This document shows positions 28,471 to 36,939 of a stretch of 64,000 nt of DNA, piece after piece. Position 1 is the stretch's first letter. Every line of letters starts with the position of its first letter. Under the pieces are notes generated by a model. It ran no database searches, was not told the origin of the DNA, and worked only from the letters and a program-made list of their open reading frames with translations. This DNA is from Lysobacter silvisoli (GTDB lineage Bacteria; Pseudomonadota; Gammaproteobacteria; Xanthomonadales; Xanthomonadaceae). The position numbers and the translations under genes were made by a program. The stretch lies in the NCBI RefSeq assembly GCF_003382365.1, contig NZ_QTSU01000003.1, forward strand, positions 558,001 to 622,000, written 5' to 3'.

Positions 28471-29643
28471 ATGCAGGTGAGGCGATGTGCGGTGGTGTAC
28501 TTGGAGCCGCGCGAGGAAATCAGCTTCGATCTGCCCTCCTTGCTGCAAGGCGGCGCCGGCCTGCGCCGGCAGCGGCGGTGGCTGGCGTTGGCGCCTCATT
28601 TGGATGGCGAAATCGAGATCGACGCCGACGAGCGCGAACTGCTGGGCCGGCTCAGCCCGGGGCAGTGGAGCCCGCTCGAATCCCTGAGCGACGCGCCCGC
28701 GGCGGCCCTGCGGCGCCTGCTCGACACCGGCCTGCTGATCGGCGACGCCGAGAGCGACGCCGCCCACCGCGAGCGCGACCAGGCCCTGCGCGACGGCCAC
28801 TGGTGGCCGCCGGCCGCGCTCGCGCACCGGCTGGCGCGCTGGCAGGGCGTGGACGGCGTGGCCGACATGGAGGCCAAGGACCTGACCACGGTGTCCGGCC
28901 TGCGCGACAAGCTGGGCGCACCGCCGCCGCCGGTGCGCGAGCGCGTGCCGGCCGCGCAGCGCATCGCCCTGCCCGAGATCGAGCCCGCCGACCTCGACGC
29001 CCTGCTCGCGCGCCGCGCCACCTGCCGCAACTTCGACCGCGAACGCGCGCTGCCCTACCGGCTGTTCGCGCAGATGCTGCAGCGTACCTTCGCCGCCCAG
29101 GCGCAGCTGCGCGTGGACGAGGATGCGGTGTTCCTGAAGAAGCACTCGCCCTCGGCCGGCGGCCTGCACCCCACCGAGGCCTATTTGATCGTGCAGCGGG
29201 TGGAGGGCCTGGCCCCGGGCCTGTACCACTACCACCCGATCGAGCACGCGCTGGAACCGCTGCCGCCGCCGCCGGGCGAACTGGCCGATTTCGTCCTGCG
29301 CGCCCTGGCCGGCCAGCACTGGTTCGCCGACGCTCCGGCGCTGGCGGTGCTGGCGCCGCGTTACGCGCGCTGCTTCTGGAAGTACCGCCACCACGCCAAG
29401 GCCTACCGCGCCCTGGTCCTGGACAGCGGCCACCTGTCGCAGACCCTGTACCTGAGCGCCACCGACCTGGGCCTGGGCGCCTTCGTCACCTGCGCCGTCA
29501 ACGAGGTCGACCTGGAGCGGGCCTTCGGCCTGGACCCGCTGAGCGAAGGCCCACTGGCGGTGTGCGGGTTCGGCTGGCGCGCGCAGCAACAGCGCACCGC
29601 CGAGTTCGACCCGGCCGGCGAGGTCTGGGCGCCGGCGCGCTGA
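28471..29643 (+). CDS. SagB-like flavin dehydrogenase (putative peptide maturation dehydrogenase)
   Basis: 390 residues. The first ~150 residues are an ill-defined, mostly helical domain. The C-terminal half is a nitroreductase-fold flavin domain of the SagB/ThcOx type: RRATCRNFD, then the signature SPSAGGLHPTEAYLI, LYHYHPIEHALE and TDLGLGAFVTCAVNE. SagB enzymes oxidise azoline rings or similar groups in RiPPs with FMN. No YcaO cyclodehydratase is next door, so the substrate bond may be different. From memory, a family of putative peptide maturation dehydrogenases pairs with this type of precursor. GGGAG lies just before the ATG; it is divergent from the precursor gene. Confidence 0.85.
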   Translation: MQVRRCAVVYLEPREEISFDLPSLLQGGAGLRRQRRWLALAPHLDGEIEIDADERELLGRLSPGQWSPLESLSDAPAAALRRLLDTGLLIGDAESDAAHRERDQALRDGHWWPPAALAHRLARWQGVDGVADMEAKDLTTVSGLRDKLGAPPPPVRERVPAAQRIALPEIEPADLDALLARRATCRNFDRERALPYRLFAQMLQRTFAAQAQLRVDEDAVFLKKHSPSAGGLHPTEAYLIVQRVEGLAPGLYHYHPIEHALEPLPPPPGELADFVLRALAGQHWFADAPALAVLAPRYARCFWKYRHHAKAYRALVLDSGHLSQTLYLSATDLGLGAFVTCAVNEVDLERAFGLDPLSEGPLAVCGFGWRAQQQRTAEFDPAGEVWAPAR

Positions 29644-29780
29644 GCCGGACCGGCCACGGCCAGGCGCAGCGCGGGCACGGCCGGCCGCATCCCTGCCGGC
29701 GCCGCCGCCGCGTCCGGCCCGGCCGGGATCGCGCTGAACCCCGATTGCGCTGCGCCCGCGCCCCGGAGCCCGCTCCAGGC

Positions 29781-29810
29781 TTGTCCTGATCGGCCCCGTT
29801 TTGCTTAAAA
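29781..29810 (+). promoter_or_regulatory. Candidate promoter before the four-paralog cluster
   Basis: TTGTCC (29781-29786) and TTAAAA (29805-29810), 18-base spacer, about 70 bases before the first gene. The surrounding 238-base gap is otherwise GC-rich and shows no gene. Confidence 0.3.
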
Positions 29811-29881
29811 AGGCGGGTTGAAGGTCACACTTAGGCGGCGTAACTTCCATGCTCCGCAATCGCGATCGAGGAGTTGCCCCC

Positions 29882-30334
29882 ATGAAGTTGCGTGTTTGGG
29901 CCCTGAGCCTGTTGCTGGTGGCCCCGTTGTCCTACGCCTCGGTCGACCGCGGCGTATTGCAGTTCGAATCGATTCGTTCGCAGCAGTCCGAAATCCGTGC
30001 CGCGGTCAAGGCCGCCAACGGGCGCTACAAGGAAATGCCGCAGAACACCCGCGGCGAGTTGTTGGCCAAGCAGGACCAGCTGTTCCATCTGATGGACGGC
30101 AAGCAGTCCACCCAGGACCTCAACGAAGACCAGAAGACCGAGGTATTCAACACCTTGGAGTGGATCGAAGCGGCGATCAACAGCGCCGACGACGAACGCA
30201 TGGTCTGCGAGCGCCGCCCGGTGCTGGGCAGCAACCGCAAGGAGCGCGTGTGCCGCACCGCCGGCCAGATCCGCGCCGAGCGCGAATCCGCGCGCGAACG
30301 CATCGAAAGCGGCGAAGTCCGCAGCAGCCAGTAA
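29882..30334 (+). CDS. Small secreted protein, C-x14-C family, paralog 1
   Basis: 150 residues: signal peptide MKLRVWALSLLLVAPLSYA, then a helical charged domain with QQSEIRAAVKAANGRYKEM, LMDGKQSTQDL and FNTLEWIEAAIN. Two Cys spaced C-x14-C lie in VCERRPVLGSNRKERVC. I do not recognise a named family. It is very close to paralog 3 and more distant from 2 and 4. ATG 29882 has GAGGAG 8 bases upstream; the earlier start at 29849 lacks one. Likely periplasmic, with a possible disulfide. Confidence 0.75.
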   Translation: MKLRVWALSLLLVAPLSYASVDRGVLQFESIRSQQSEIRAAVKAANGRYKEMPQNTRGELLAKQDQLFHLMDGKQSTQDLNEDQKTEVFNTLEWIEAAINSADDERMVCERRPVLGSNRKERVCRTAGQIRAERESARERIESGEVRSSQ

Positions 30335-30402
30335 ACGGCGCCGCCGCGTACGGGCGCCGTCGCGCGCACCGTACGCGGCGCGTCAAAACCAGGGGAAACG
30401 TC

Positions 30403-30879
30403 ATGAAGCGAAGCATCGTGCTGTTCGCCGTACTGTCGTGCGCCGCGTTCGCGGCCGTGGCCAACGTCGGTCGCCTAGGCCAGATCCTGCAAGAGCAGCG
30501 CGAGATCCGCGCCGAGACCGAACGTCCCACCGGCGCCTACGCGCGCTTCGACCGCAACCAGATCGACAAGATGCAGCGCGCGCAGGACCGCATCTTCCGA
30601 CTGCTCGATGGCGTCGACCAGGTCGAACAACTGGACCGCGAAAAGCAGGTCGAGCTGTTCAACTCGCTGGAGGAGGTGAAGGCGGTGCTGGCGGCCAACG
30701 AGAACGACCGCCAGATCTGCCGCCGCGAACGCAAGACCGGCACCACCCTGCGCGAAGTGCGCTGCGCCACCGTCGGCGAACGCACCAAGCTCACCAACGA
30801 AGCGCGCGATTGGAAGGGCGATTCCGGCGTGTGCGCGCCCGAGTCGGGTAGCACCTCCTGCGGATCGGCCCGGCCCTGA
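30403..30879 (+). CDS. Small secreted protein, C-x14-C family, paralog 2
   Basis: 158 residues: signal peptide MKRSIVLFAVLSCAAFAAVA, then QILQEQREIRAETERPTGAY, LLDGVDQVEQL and FNSLEEVKAVLAANE, the same plan as paralog 1. The conserved Cys pair is in CRRERKTGTTLREVRC, and a second Cys pair sits in the C-terminal tail (GVCAPESGSTSCG). AGGGGA lies before the ATG. No known function. Confidence 0.72.
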   Translation: MKRSIVLFAVLSCAAFAAVANVGRLGQILQEQREIRAETERPTGAYARFDRNQIDKMQRAQDRIFRLLDGVDQVEQLDREKQVELFNSLEEVKAVLAANENDRQICRRERKTGTTLREVRCATVGERTKLTNEARDWKGDSGVCAPESGSTSCGSARP

Positions 30880-30904
30880 GCCGCCGCACCCGCATCGATT
30901 CCCT

Positions 30905-30991
30905 CCTTTGTTGAGGGGGGCCAAGGGGGCTGTTGCTGTTGTTGTGGCTTCAAGCCAAGAGCAAATCCCCCTCAGTCCCCCTCAACAAAGG
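30905..30991. repeat. Inverted repeat of the CCTTTGTTGAGGGGG module
   Basis: CCTTTGTTGAGGGGG (30905-30919) is mirrored perfectly at 30977-30991, with TTGCTGTTGTTG-rich DNA between. It is the same module found at the edges of the long repeats at 16.1, 19.55 and 55.6 kb, here without the hairpin part, between paralogs 2 and 3. Confidence 0.8.
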
Positions 30992-31123
30992 GGGAGGCGA
31001 AACGCCGGAGCGCCAGCCTTCGGCACCTTTTGGGTGCCCACCCGCCACATAGGCCGAAAGCTCAGTCGACAGCCGCCCCGACGGCCACGTATGGTCGCGG
31101 TCCCCATCCACGGACCGAAGTCG

Positions 31124-31585
31124 ATGAAGAAGTTTGTACTGGCCGCCTTGATCCTGGGCGCGCTGACCGCGCCGCAGGCGTTCGCGGCCGACTACGCCGC
31201 GCAGGAAGCCCAGGCCATCCGCAACCAGCAGGCCGAAATCCGCGCCGGCGTGGAAGCGCGCAGCGGCCGCTACAAGGACATGTCCGGCGAAACCCGCGCC
31301 ACCTTGCTGACCAAGCAGAGCGAAGTGCTGCGCACCCTGGAGGGCAAGCAGTCCACCGCCGAGCTGACCGAACAGCAGAAGATCGACGTGTTCAACTCGC
31401 TGGAGTGGATCGAAGCGGCGATCAACAACGCCGACGACGAGCGCCTGGTCTGCGAGCGCCGCGCGGTGCTGGGCAGCAACCGCAAAGAGCGTGTGTGCCG
31501 CACCGCCAGCCAGATGCGCGCAGAGCGCGAGCTGGCACGCCGGCAGATCGAGCAGCAGAAGGGCGGCGACTTCGGCCGCGATTGA
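31124..31585 (+). CDS. Small secreted protein, C-x14-C family, paralog 3
   Basis: 153 residues: signal peptide MKKFVLAALILGALTAPQAF-AA, then QQAEIRAGVEARSGRYKDM, LEGKQSTAEL, FNSLEWIEAAINNADDERLV and the Cys pair in CERRAVLGSNRKERVC. It is the closest relative of paralog 1, differing by few residues in the second half, so the duplication is recent or under conversion. ATG 31124 opens the signal peptide; an upstream in-frame ATG at 31091 would add residues before it. A strong terminator follows. Confidence 0.73.
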   Translation: MKKFVLAALILGALTAPQAFAADYAAQEAQAIRNQQAEIRAGVEARSGRYKDMSGETRATLLTKQSEVLRTLEGKQSTAELTEQQKIDVFNSLEWIEAAINNADDERLVCERRAVLGSNRKERVCRTASQMRAERELARRQIEQQKGGDFGRD

Positions 31586-31606
31586 CGCAGCGCAGGTCGT
31601 GCGTGC

Positions 31607-31638
31607 GAAGGGCGGCGCAGTGCCGCCCTTCTTCGTTT
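31607..31638 (+). terminator. Rho-independent terminator after paralog 3
   Basis: Perfect 10-base stem GAAGGGCGGC / GCCGCCCTTC (31607-31616, 31622-31631), loop GCAGT, followed by TTCGTTT. Confidence 0.75.
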
Positions 31639-31785
31639 GGCGCGCATGCCGCGGCCACGGCGGTCCGCCGTCGCGGTGTTTCGGACGGACGGCGCTCCCG
31701 GCCGTTGTAGCCGCCAAGGCAGGGCGCGTAGTGTCTGGGTCGAGCCGTAGCCCCGATCCCGGTCCGCCTACGAGGAGCCATCGCC

Positions 31786-32277
31786 ATGAAGCGTTTGCTG
31801 CCGTGTCTGCTTTTGCTGTGGACGCTGGGCCCGGCATGGGCCGACGAACCGGTGCAAGCCGGTGGCGCGCAAGACGACGGCCGCGACCGCCTGCAAGTGG
31901 TGCTGGAACAGCAGCGCGCGATCCGGGCCGACCTGGACGACGGCGGCATCGACGGCCTGAGCCCGCGCCAGGCCAGCGCGATCCGCAAGGCGCAGAAGGA
32001 GGTCTTCGCCGCCGCCGAAGGCAAGCAGCGACTGGACCAGCTGTCGATGGACGACAAGATCCGCCTGGACAACGCCCTGGAGCGCATCCAGGCCGAGCTC
32101 GGCGACAGCCGTACGGCGCGCGACGGCCAGGATGTGTGCTGGCGCGAGCGCGTCAGCGGCACCAGCATGAAGAAGACCCGCTGCGGCACCGAAGCCCAGC
32201 GCCGCGAAGCGCGCGAAGGCGCGCGCGACTATCTGGAGCGCCCGCGTACCTGCGGGCGCAATTGCGGCGGCTTGTAG
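31786..32277 (+). CDS. Small secreted protein, C-x14-C family, paralog 4
   Basis: 163 residues: signal peptide MKRLLPCLLLLWTLGPAWA, then LQVVLEQQRAIRADLDDGG, AAEGKQRLDQL and NALERIQAEL. The Cys pair is in CWRERVSGTSMKKTRC and a second pair is in the tail (RTCGRNCGGL), as in paralog 2. It is the most diverged copy. It lies beyond the terminator after paralog 3 and so may have its own promoter. No known function. Confidence 0.7.
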   Translation: MKRLLPCLLLLWTLGPAWADEPVQAGGAQDDGRDRLQVVLEQQRAIRADLDDGGIDGLSPRQASAIRKAQKEVFAAAEGKQRLDQLSMDDKIRLDNALERIQAELGDSRTARDGQDVCWRERVSGTSMKKTRCGTEAQRREAREGARDYLERPRTCGRNCGGL

Positions 32278-32461
32278 ACCGCCACGCGCGCCGGGCCGGA
32301 CTGGCCCGTAACCGCACGCGCCGCCTCGTCACGCGGCCGCCAGACGCTCCATGCCAGCATGCGCATGCGACGCAGGCACCGCAGCGCATGAGACCGTTCG
32401 ACAGGGCGCATGCAGCAGCGACGCGTGGCCGCGATCGGCCCGATCTCACGAGTCTTCATTC

Positions 32462-33316
32462 ATGCCCGAACGATTAACGATAGAAGGCATTGACCTTGCG
32501 GTCCGACTGGCTGGCGAGCGCTCCGCGCCCGCGCTGCTGTTGATCCACGGCTTTCCCAGTTCATCGGCCACGTTTCGCAATGTGATCGCTCCGCTCGCGC
32601 AGCGCTGCTACGTGGTCGCACCCGATCTGCCCGGCTACGGCCAGTCCGACCCGATCGAGCAGCCCTCGTTCTCGCGCTACGCCGACATCATCGAAGGCCT
32701 GCTGACGCAGCTAGGCATCGATCGCTTCCACCTGTATCTGCACGACTATGGCGCCGCGGTGGGGCTGCATTTGGCTACGCGCGCGCCCGAACGTATCCGC
32801 GGCCTGATCGTGCAAAACGCCAACGCCCATGCCAGCGGCATCGGCCCGCAGTGGGCGGCGACGCAGGCGTACTGGGACGATCCCACCCCGGAACGCGAAG
32901 CCGAAGCCACCGCCCACCTGAGCTACGAGGGCACGCGCTACCAATACGTGGGCGACATCCCGCGCGACATCGCCGGGCGCATCGACCCGCAGCAATGGGA
33001 GGAGGACTGGCGGGTCATGTCGCAGACCGGTCGCCTGGAGCTGCAGCGCGCGCTGGTCTACGACTACCGCAACCACGTCGCGCGCTTCGGCGACATCGCC
33101 GACTACCTGCGTCGCCATCAGCCGCCGGCGTTGATGCTGTGGGGGCGGCACGATGCGTTCTTCAGCATCGACGAAACCCTGGATTGGATCAAGGATCTGC
33201 CGCGCATGCAGGCGCACGTGCTGGACGGCCCGCATTTGCTGCTGGAAACCCACGCGGCCGAATGCGCGAGGTTGATGGGAGATTTCATCGCGCGCGTGGA
33301 GGCTGGGCACGCCTAG
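32462..33316 (+). CDS. Alpha/beta hydrolase (epoxide hydrolase / haloalkane dehalogenase-like)
   Basis: 284 residues. The oxyanion segment LLLIHGFPSSSATF, nucleophile elbow LYLHDYGAAVG with an Asp nucleophile, the acid in LWGRHDAFFSID and the catalytic His in GPHLLLETH form a complete triad. An Asp nucleophile means an ester-intermediate enzyme such as an epoxide hydrolase or dehalogenase; the substrate is unknown. ATG 32462 opens the domain directly. It is convergent with yifB and stands alone. Confidence 0.83.
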   Translation: MPERLTIEGIDLAVRLAGERSAPALLLIHGFPSSSATFRNVIAPLAQRCYVVAPDLPGYGQSDPIEQPSFSRYADIIEGLLTQLGIDRFHLYLHDYGAAVGLHLATRAPERIRGLIVQNANAHASGIGPQWAATQAYWDDPTPEREAEATAHLSYEGTRYQYVGDIPRDIAGRIDPQQWEEDWRVMSQTGRLELQRALVYDYRNHVARFGDIADYLRRHQPPALMLWGRHDAFFSIDETLDWIKDLPRMQAHVLDGPHLLLETHAAECARLMGDFIARVEAGHA

Positions 33317-33369
33317 GCATCGGGCTCGCTTCTGTCGTGCCGGATCGGGAAACGCCGGCCGAGCGACCG

Positions 33370-34884
33370 CTACGCGGCCTGCGCCGTCGCGCCGCGATCC
33401 GCACGCCGATAGCCGATGGCCTCGGTCAAATGCGTAGTCAGGATGCGTTCGCTGCCGGCCAGGTCGGCGATGGTGCGGGCCACACGCAGGATGCGGTGGG
33501 TGGAGCGCGCCGACAGTTGCAGCGTGTCGACCGCGCGTTCCAGCAGCGCCTGATCGCGTTCCTCCAGGCGACAGTGCGCGGTGGTGTCGGCCTGGCTCAG
33601 CTGCGCGTTGACCCGGCCTGCGCGGGCGCGCTGGACCGCGCGCGCCTGCAGCACGCGCTCGCGCACGGCGGCGCTGGGTTCGCCGGTGGGCGCGTCGGCG
33701 CGCAGTTCGGTCGGCGCCAGCCGCGGCACTTCGATATGCAGGTCGATGCGGTCCAGCATCGGCCCGGACACGCGTGCGCGGTAGCGGCGGATGGCCTCGA
33801 TGCCGCAGTGGCAGCGGCCGCTGCGGTCGCCGGCCCAGCCGCAGGGGCAGGGGTTCATGGCCGCGACCAGTTGGAAGCGCGCGGGAAATTCGGCGCTGCG
33901 CGCCGCGCGCGCCACGGTGACCACGCCGGACTCCAGCGGTTCGCGCAGCACTTCCAGCGCGCGCCGGTCCCATTCGGGCAGCTCGTCCAGGAACAGCACG
34001 CCGTGGTGGGCGAGCGAGATTTCGCCGGGCCGCGGGTCGGCGCCGCCGCCGACCAGGGACACCGCGCTGGCGGTGTGGTGCGGGCTGCGGAAGGGGCGTT
34101 CGCGCCAGCGCGCGGGGTCCAGGCCGCGGCCGCTGACCGAGGCGATGGCGGCGGTCTCCAGGGCCTCGCCTTCGTCGGCCTCCGGCAACAGGCCGGGCAG
34201 GCGCGCGGCCAGCAGGGTCTTGCCGCAGCCGGGCGGTCCGATCAGCAGCAGGTGGTGGCCGCCGGCGGCGGCGATCTCCAGCGCGCGCCGCGCCTGCGCC
34301 TGGCCGCGCACGTCGGCCAGGTCGGGCCCGACCTGGCGCTGCATCGGCACGGCCTGCGCCGCCGGCAGGGTCTTGCGCTGGCTGAGCATGGCGCAGACCT
34401 CGAGCAGGGTGCGCGCGGTCATGGCTTCGACCCGGCTGGCCAGCGCCGCTTCGGCGCCGTTGCCGGCCGCCACCACCAGCTTGCGCCCGGCGTCGGCCGC
34501 GGCCAATGCGGCCGGCAGCACGCCGTCGATGGCGCGCAGCTCGCCGGTCAGGGCCAGCTCGCCCAGGAACTCGTAATCGCCCAAACCGTCCAGCGGAATC
34601 TGGCCGCTCGCGGCCAGGATCCCCAAGGCGATGGCCAGGTCGTAGCGGCCGCCGTCCTTGGGCAGGTCTGCCGGTGCCAGGTTGACGGTGATGCGGCGCG
34701 ACGGGAATTCGAACTGCGCGCATTGGATGGCCGCGCGCACGCGGTCCTTGGCCTCGCGCACCGCCGCTTCGGGCAGGCCGACGATGGACATGGAGGGCAG
34801 GCCGCCGGCCAGATGCACCTCCACCCGTACTGCGGGCGCACGAACGCCCGTTCGCGCACGGCTGTGCACGAGTGCCAGATTCAT
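33370..34884 (-). CDS. comM: YifB/ComM-family AAA+ Mg-chelatase-like protein
   Basis: 504 residues. The N-terminal Lon-like domain (MNLALVHSRARTGVRAPAVR) is followed by an AAA+ core with Walker A GPPGCGKTLLA and Walker B VLFLDELPEW, a CPCGW...CHC cluster and a helical C-terminal domain with STHRILRVARTIADLAG. ComM helps branch migration of incoming DNA during natural transformation. It follows ubiK by 10 bases in a two-gene operon, a conserved pairing. Confidence 0.92.
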   Translation of the reverse strand: MNLALVHSRARTGVRAPAVRVEVHLAGGLPSMSIVGLPEAAVREAKDRVRAAIQCAQFEFPSRRITVNLAPADLPKDGGRYDLAIALGILAASGQIPLDGLGDYEFLGELALTGELRAIDGVLPAALAAADAGRKLVVAAGNGAEAALASRVEAMTARTLLEVCAMLSQRKTLPAAQAVPMQRQVGPDLADVRGQAQARRALEIAAAGGHHLLLIGPPGCGKTLLAARLPGLLPEADEGEALETAAIASVSGRGLDPARWRERPFRSPHHTASAVSLVGGGADPRPGEISLAHHGVLFLDELPEWDRRALEVLREPLESGVVTVARAARSAEFPARFQLVAAMNPCPCGWAGDRSGRCHCGIEAIRRYRARVSGPMLDRIDLHIEVPRLAPTELRADAPTGEPSAAVRERVLQARAVQRARAGRVNAQLSQADTTAHCRLEERDQALLERAVDTLQLSARSTHRILRVARTIADLAGSERILTTHLTEAIGYRRADRGATAQAA

Positions 34885-34894
34885 GCTGGCGCGC

Positions 34895-35161
34895 TCAGTG
34901 CTGGGGCGGGGCGTTGTGGCCGAGCTGGGCTTCCAGTTCGGCGACGGTGCGCTGCAACTCGTCCAGCTTCTCGCGCGTGCGCAGCAGCACCGCGCGCTGG
35001 ACTTCGAATTCCTCGCGGGTGACCAGGTCGAGCTTGGCCAGACCGCTCTGCAGCACGGCCTTGAAGTTCTGCTGGATCTCGTCGCGCCCCTCGCGCAGGC
35101 CCGGCGGCAGCAGGGTGCTGAGGCGGCGGGCGAGGTCGTCGATATGGTTCAGGTCGATCAT
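34895..35161 (-). CDS. ubiK: UbiK (YqiC/BMFP), ubiquinone biosynthesis accessory factor
   Basis: 88 residues: MIDLNHIDDLARRLSTLLPP, then a helical region with REEFEVQRAVLLRTREKLDE, a C-terminal coiled coil. UbiK trimerises and partners UbiJ, whose gene is 26 kb away in this window. It lies upstream of comM in one operon and is divergent from the P-II gene. Confidence 0.9.
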   Translation of the reverse strand: MIDLNHIDDLARRLSTLLPPGLREGRDEIQQNFKAVLQSGLAKLDLVTREEFEVQRAVLLRTREKLDELQRTVAELEAQLGHNAPPQH

Positions 35162-35342
35162 GGGTGGGGCGCTCTATCCGGGGACGTGGCCAGCTTGGCC
35201 TCGTGGCCGGGGCGGCGCCGTCGGTGCGGGCCGCGCCGCGCTGTCGGAAAAATCCTATAGCGCGGCACCGCCATTACACCACGGCCGCACCGGTGCGGCG
35301 AGGCGTCCCATCCTTGGCCGGAGCCGGGCGAAGGCGGCGTGA

Positions 35343-35765
<423 letters not shown>

Positions 35766-35925
35766 GCGCCGCGTCGCGCCGGCTCGGGTCGGCGGCGCCT
35801 GAGGCCGGGCCCGCACGCTACGGTCTTCGAAGTGGCGGTACGCGGCAAGGCTGTGTTGGCGTTGCATCCTTGATGACGCACGGCGCGGCCGGCGTGCGGT
35901 CTCGCAAGCAGGGCCAAAGGGCCGC

Positions 35926-36831
35926 TCAGTCGGGTTTGCGCCGCCGCGGCTGCGTATCCAGGGCCAGGAACGCGCGCAACGCCGGCGCGCGCGGGCGGTT
36001 GCGCAACTCCAGGCGATACAGCGGCCGGCTTGCGGCGCGCGCCTGGCCCGGCGGCGCGACCGTGCGCAGCCGGCCCATCGCCAGCAGGTCGGCGACCACC
36101 GTATCGGGCAGCAGGGCCAGCCCCGCGCCGGCCGCGACCGCCCGGGCGATGGCCTCGTTGCTGCCGATCTCGATCACGCGTGCGGGCGTGAGCGCCTGCG
36201 CCTGCAGCCAGGCCTGCGCGGCCTGGCGCGTGCCCGAGCCGGGTTCGCGCAGCAGCCAGGTGGCCTGAGCCAGCGTGGCCGCACTCATGCGCGCGGCGGC
36301 GCCGGCGGCGGCGACCAGGCGCAGGGGCTCGGTGCGCCACAGCGTGGCGGCGATGCGCGCGTCGCTGACTTCGCCTTCGACGTAGCCCAGATCGATCCGG
36401 CAGTCGACCAGCTCGCGGCTGATCTCGTCGGTGTTGCCGACGATCAGCCCGACCTGCAGGGCCGGATGTCGGCGCGAGAACTCGGCCAGCATGTCCGGCA
36501 GCCAATACGCGGCGACCGTGGTGCTGGCGCCCAGGCGCAGATGGCCCTGGCGCAGCTCGACCCGGTCGCGCACGTCTTCGCTCGCCGCGCGCGCCAGGGC
36601 GAAGATCGCGCGCGCATGTTCGAACACGGCGCGGCCGTGCTCGGTCAGGGCGATGCCGCGCAGCGACTTGCCGTCGGCGTCGCGCTCCAGCAGCGGCAGA
36701 TCCAGCTGATGCTCCAGCTCGCGCACCGCCTTGGTCACCGCCGACTGGCTCACGAACAGCGCCTGCGCCGCGCGCGAGTAGCTCTGGGTCTCCACCACGG
36801 TCAGGAAACTGCGCAGCAGGTGCAGGTTCAT
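35926..36831 (-). CDS. LysR-family regulator divergent from yeiH
   Basis: 301 residues. HTH region: LHLLRSFLTVVETQSYSRAA then QALFVSQSAVTKAVRELEHQ; LysR substrate-binding domain after ~90. It is transcribed away from the YeiH gene with about 110 bases of AT-richer DNA between them, so YeiH is the likely target, as in other YeiE/YeiH-like pairs. I chose ATG 36831; an in-frame TTG at 36846 would add five residues. It ends with a basic tail (QPRRRKPD). Confidence 0.88.
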   Translation of the reverse strand: MNLHLLRSFLTVVETQSYSRAAQALFVSQSAVTKAVRELEHQLDLPLLERDADGKSLRGIALTEHGRAVFEHARAIFALARAASEDVRDRVELRQGHLRLGASTTVAAYWLPDMLAEFSRRHPALQVGLIVGNTDEISRELVDCRIDLGYVEGEVSDARIAATLWRTEPLRLVAAAGAAARMSAATLAQATWLLREPGSGTRQAAQAWLQAQALTPARVIEIGSNEAIARAVAAGAGLALLPDTVVADLLAMGRLRTVAPPGQARAASRPLYRLELRNRPRAPALRAFLALDTQPRRRKPD

Positions 36832-36939
36832 GGGATATGAGTTCAATTCATCAAATCGGGAATTATATGTATTGGACGACCCGACGGGCCGCGCCTACCG
36901 TGGCGCCCATCGCGCCGCCGCTCGGCGCCGGAGTCGCCC

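Noticed and set aside
36832-36846. TTG start for the LysR gene at 36846
   Set aside because: ATG 36831 gives the usual LysR N-terminus directly before the helix-turn-helix; the extra five residues have no support.
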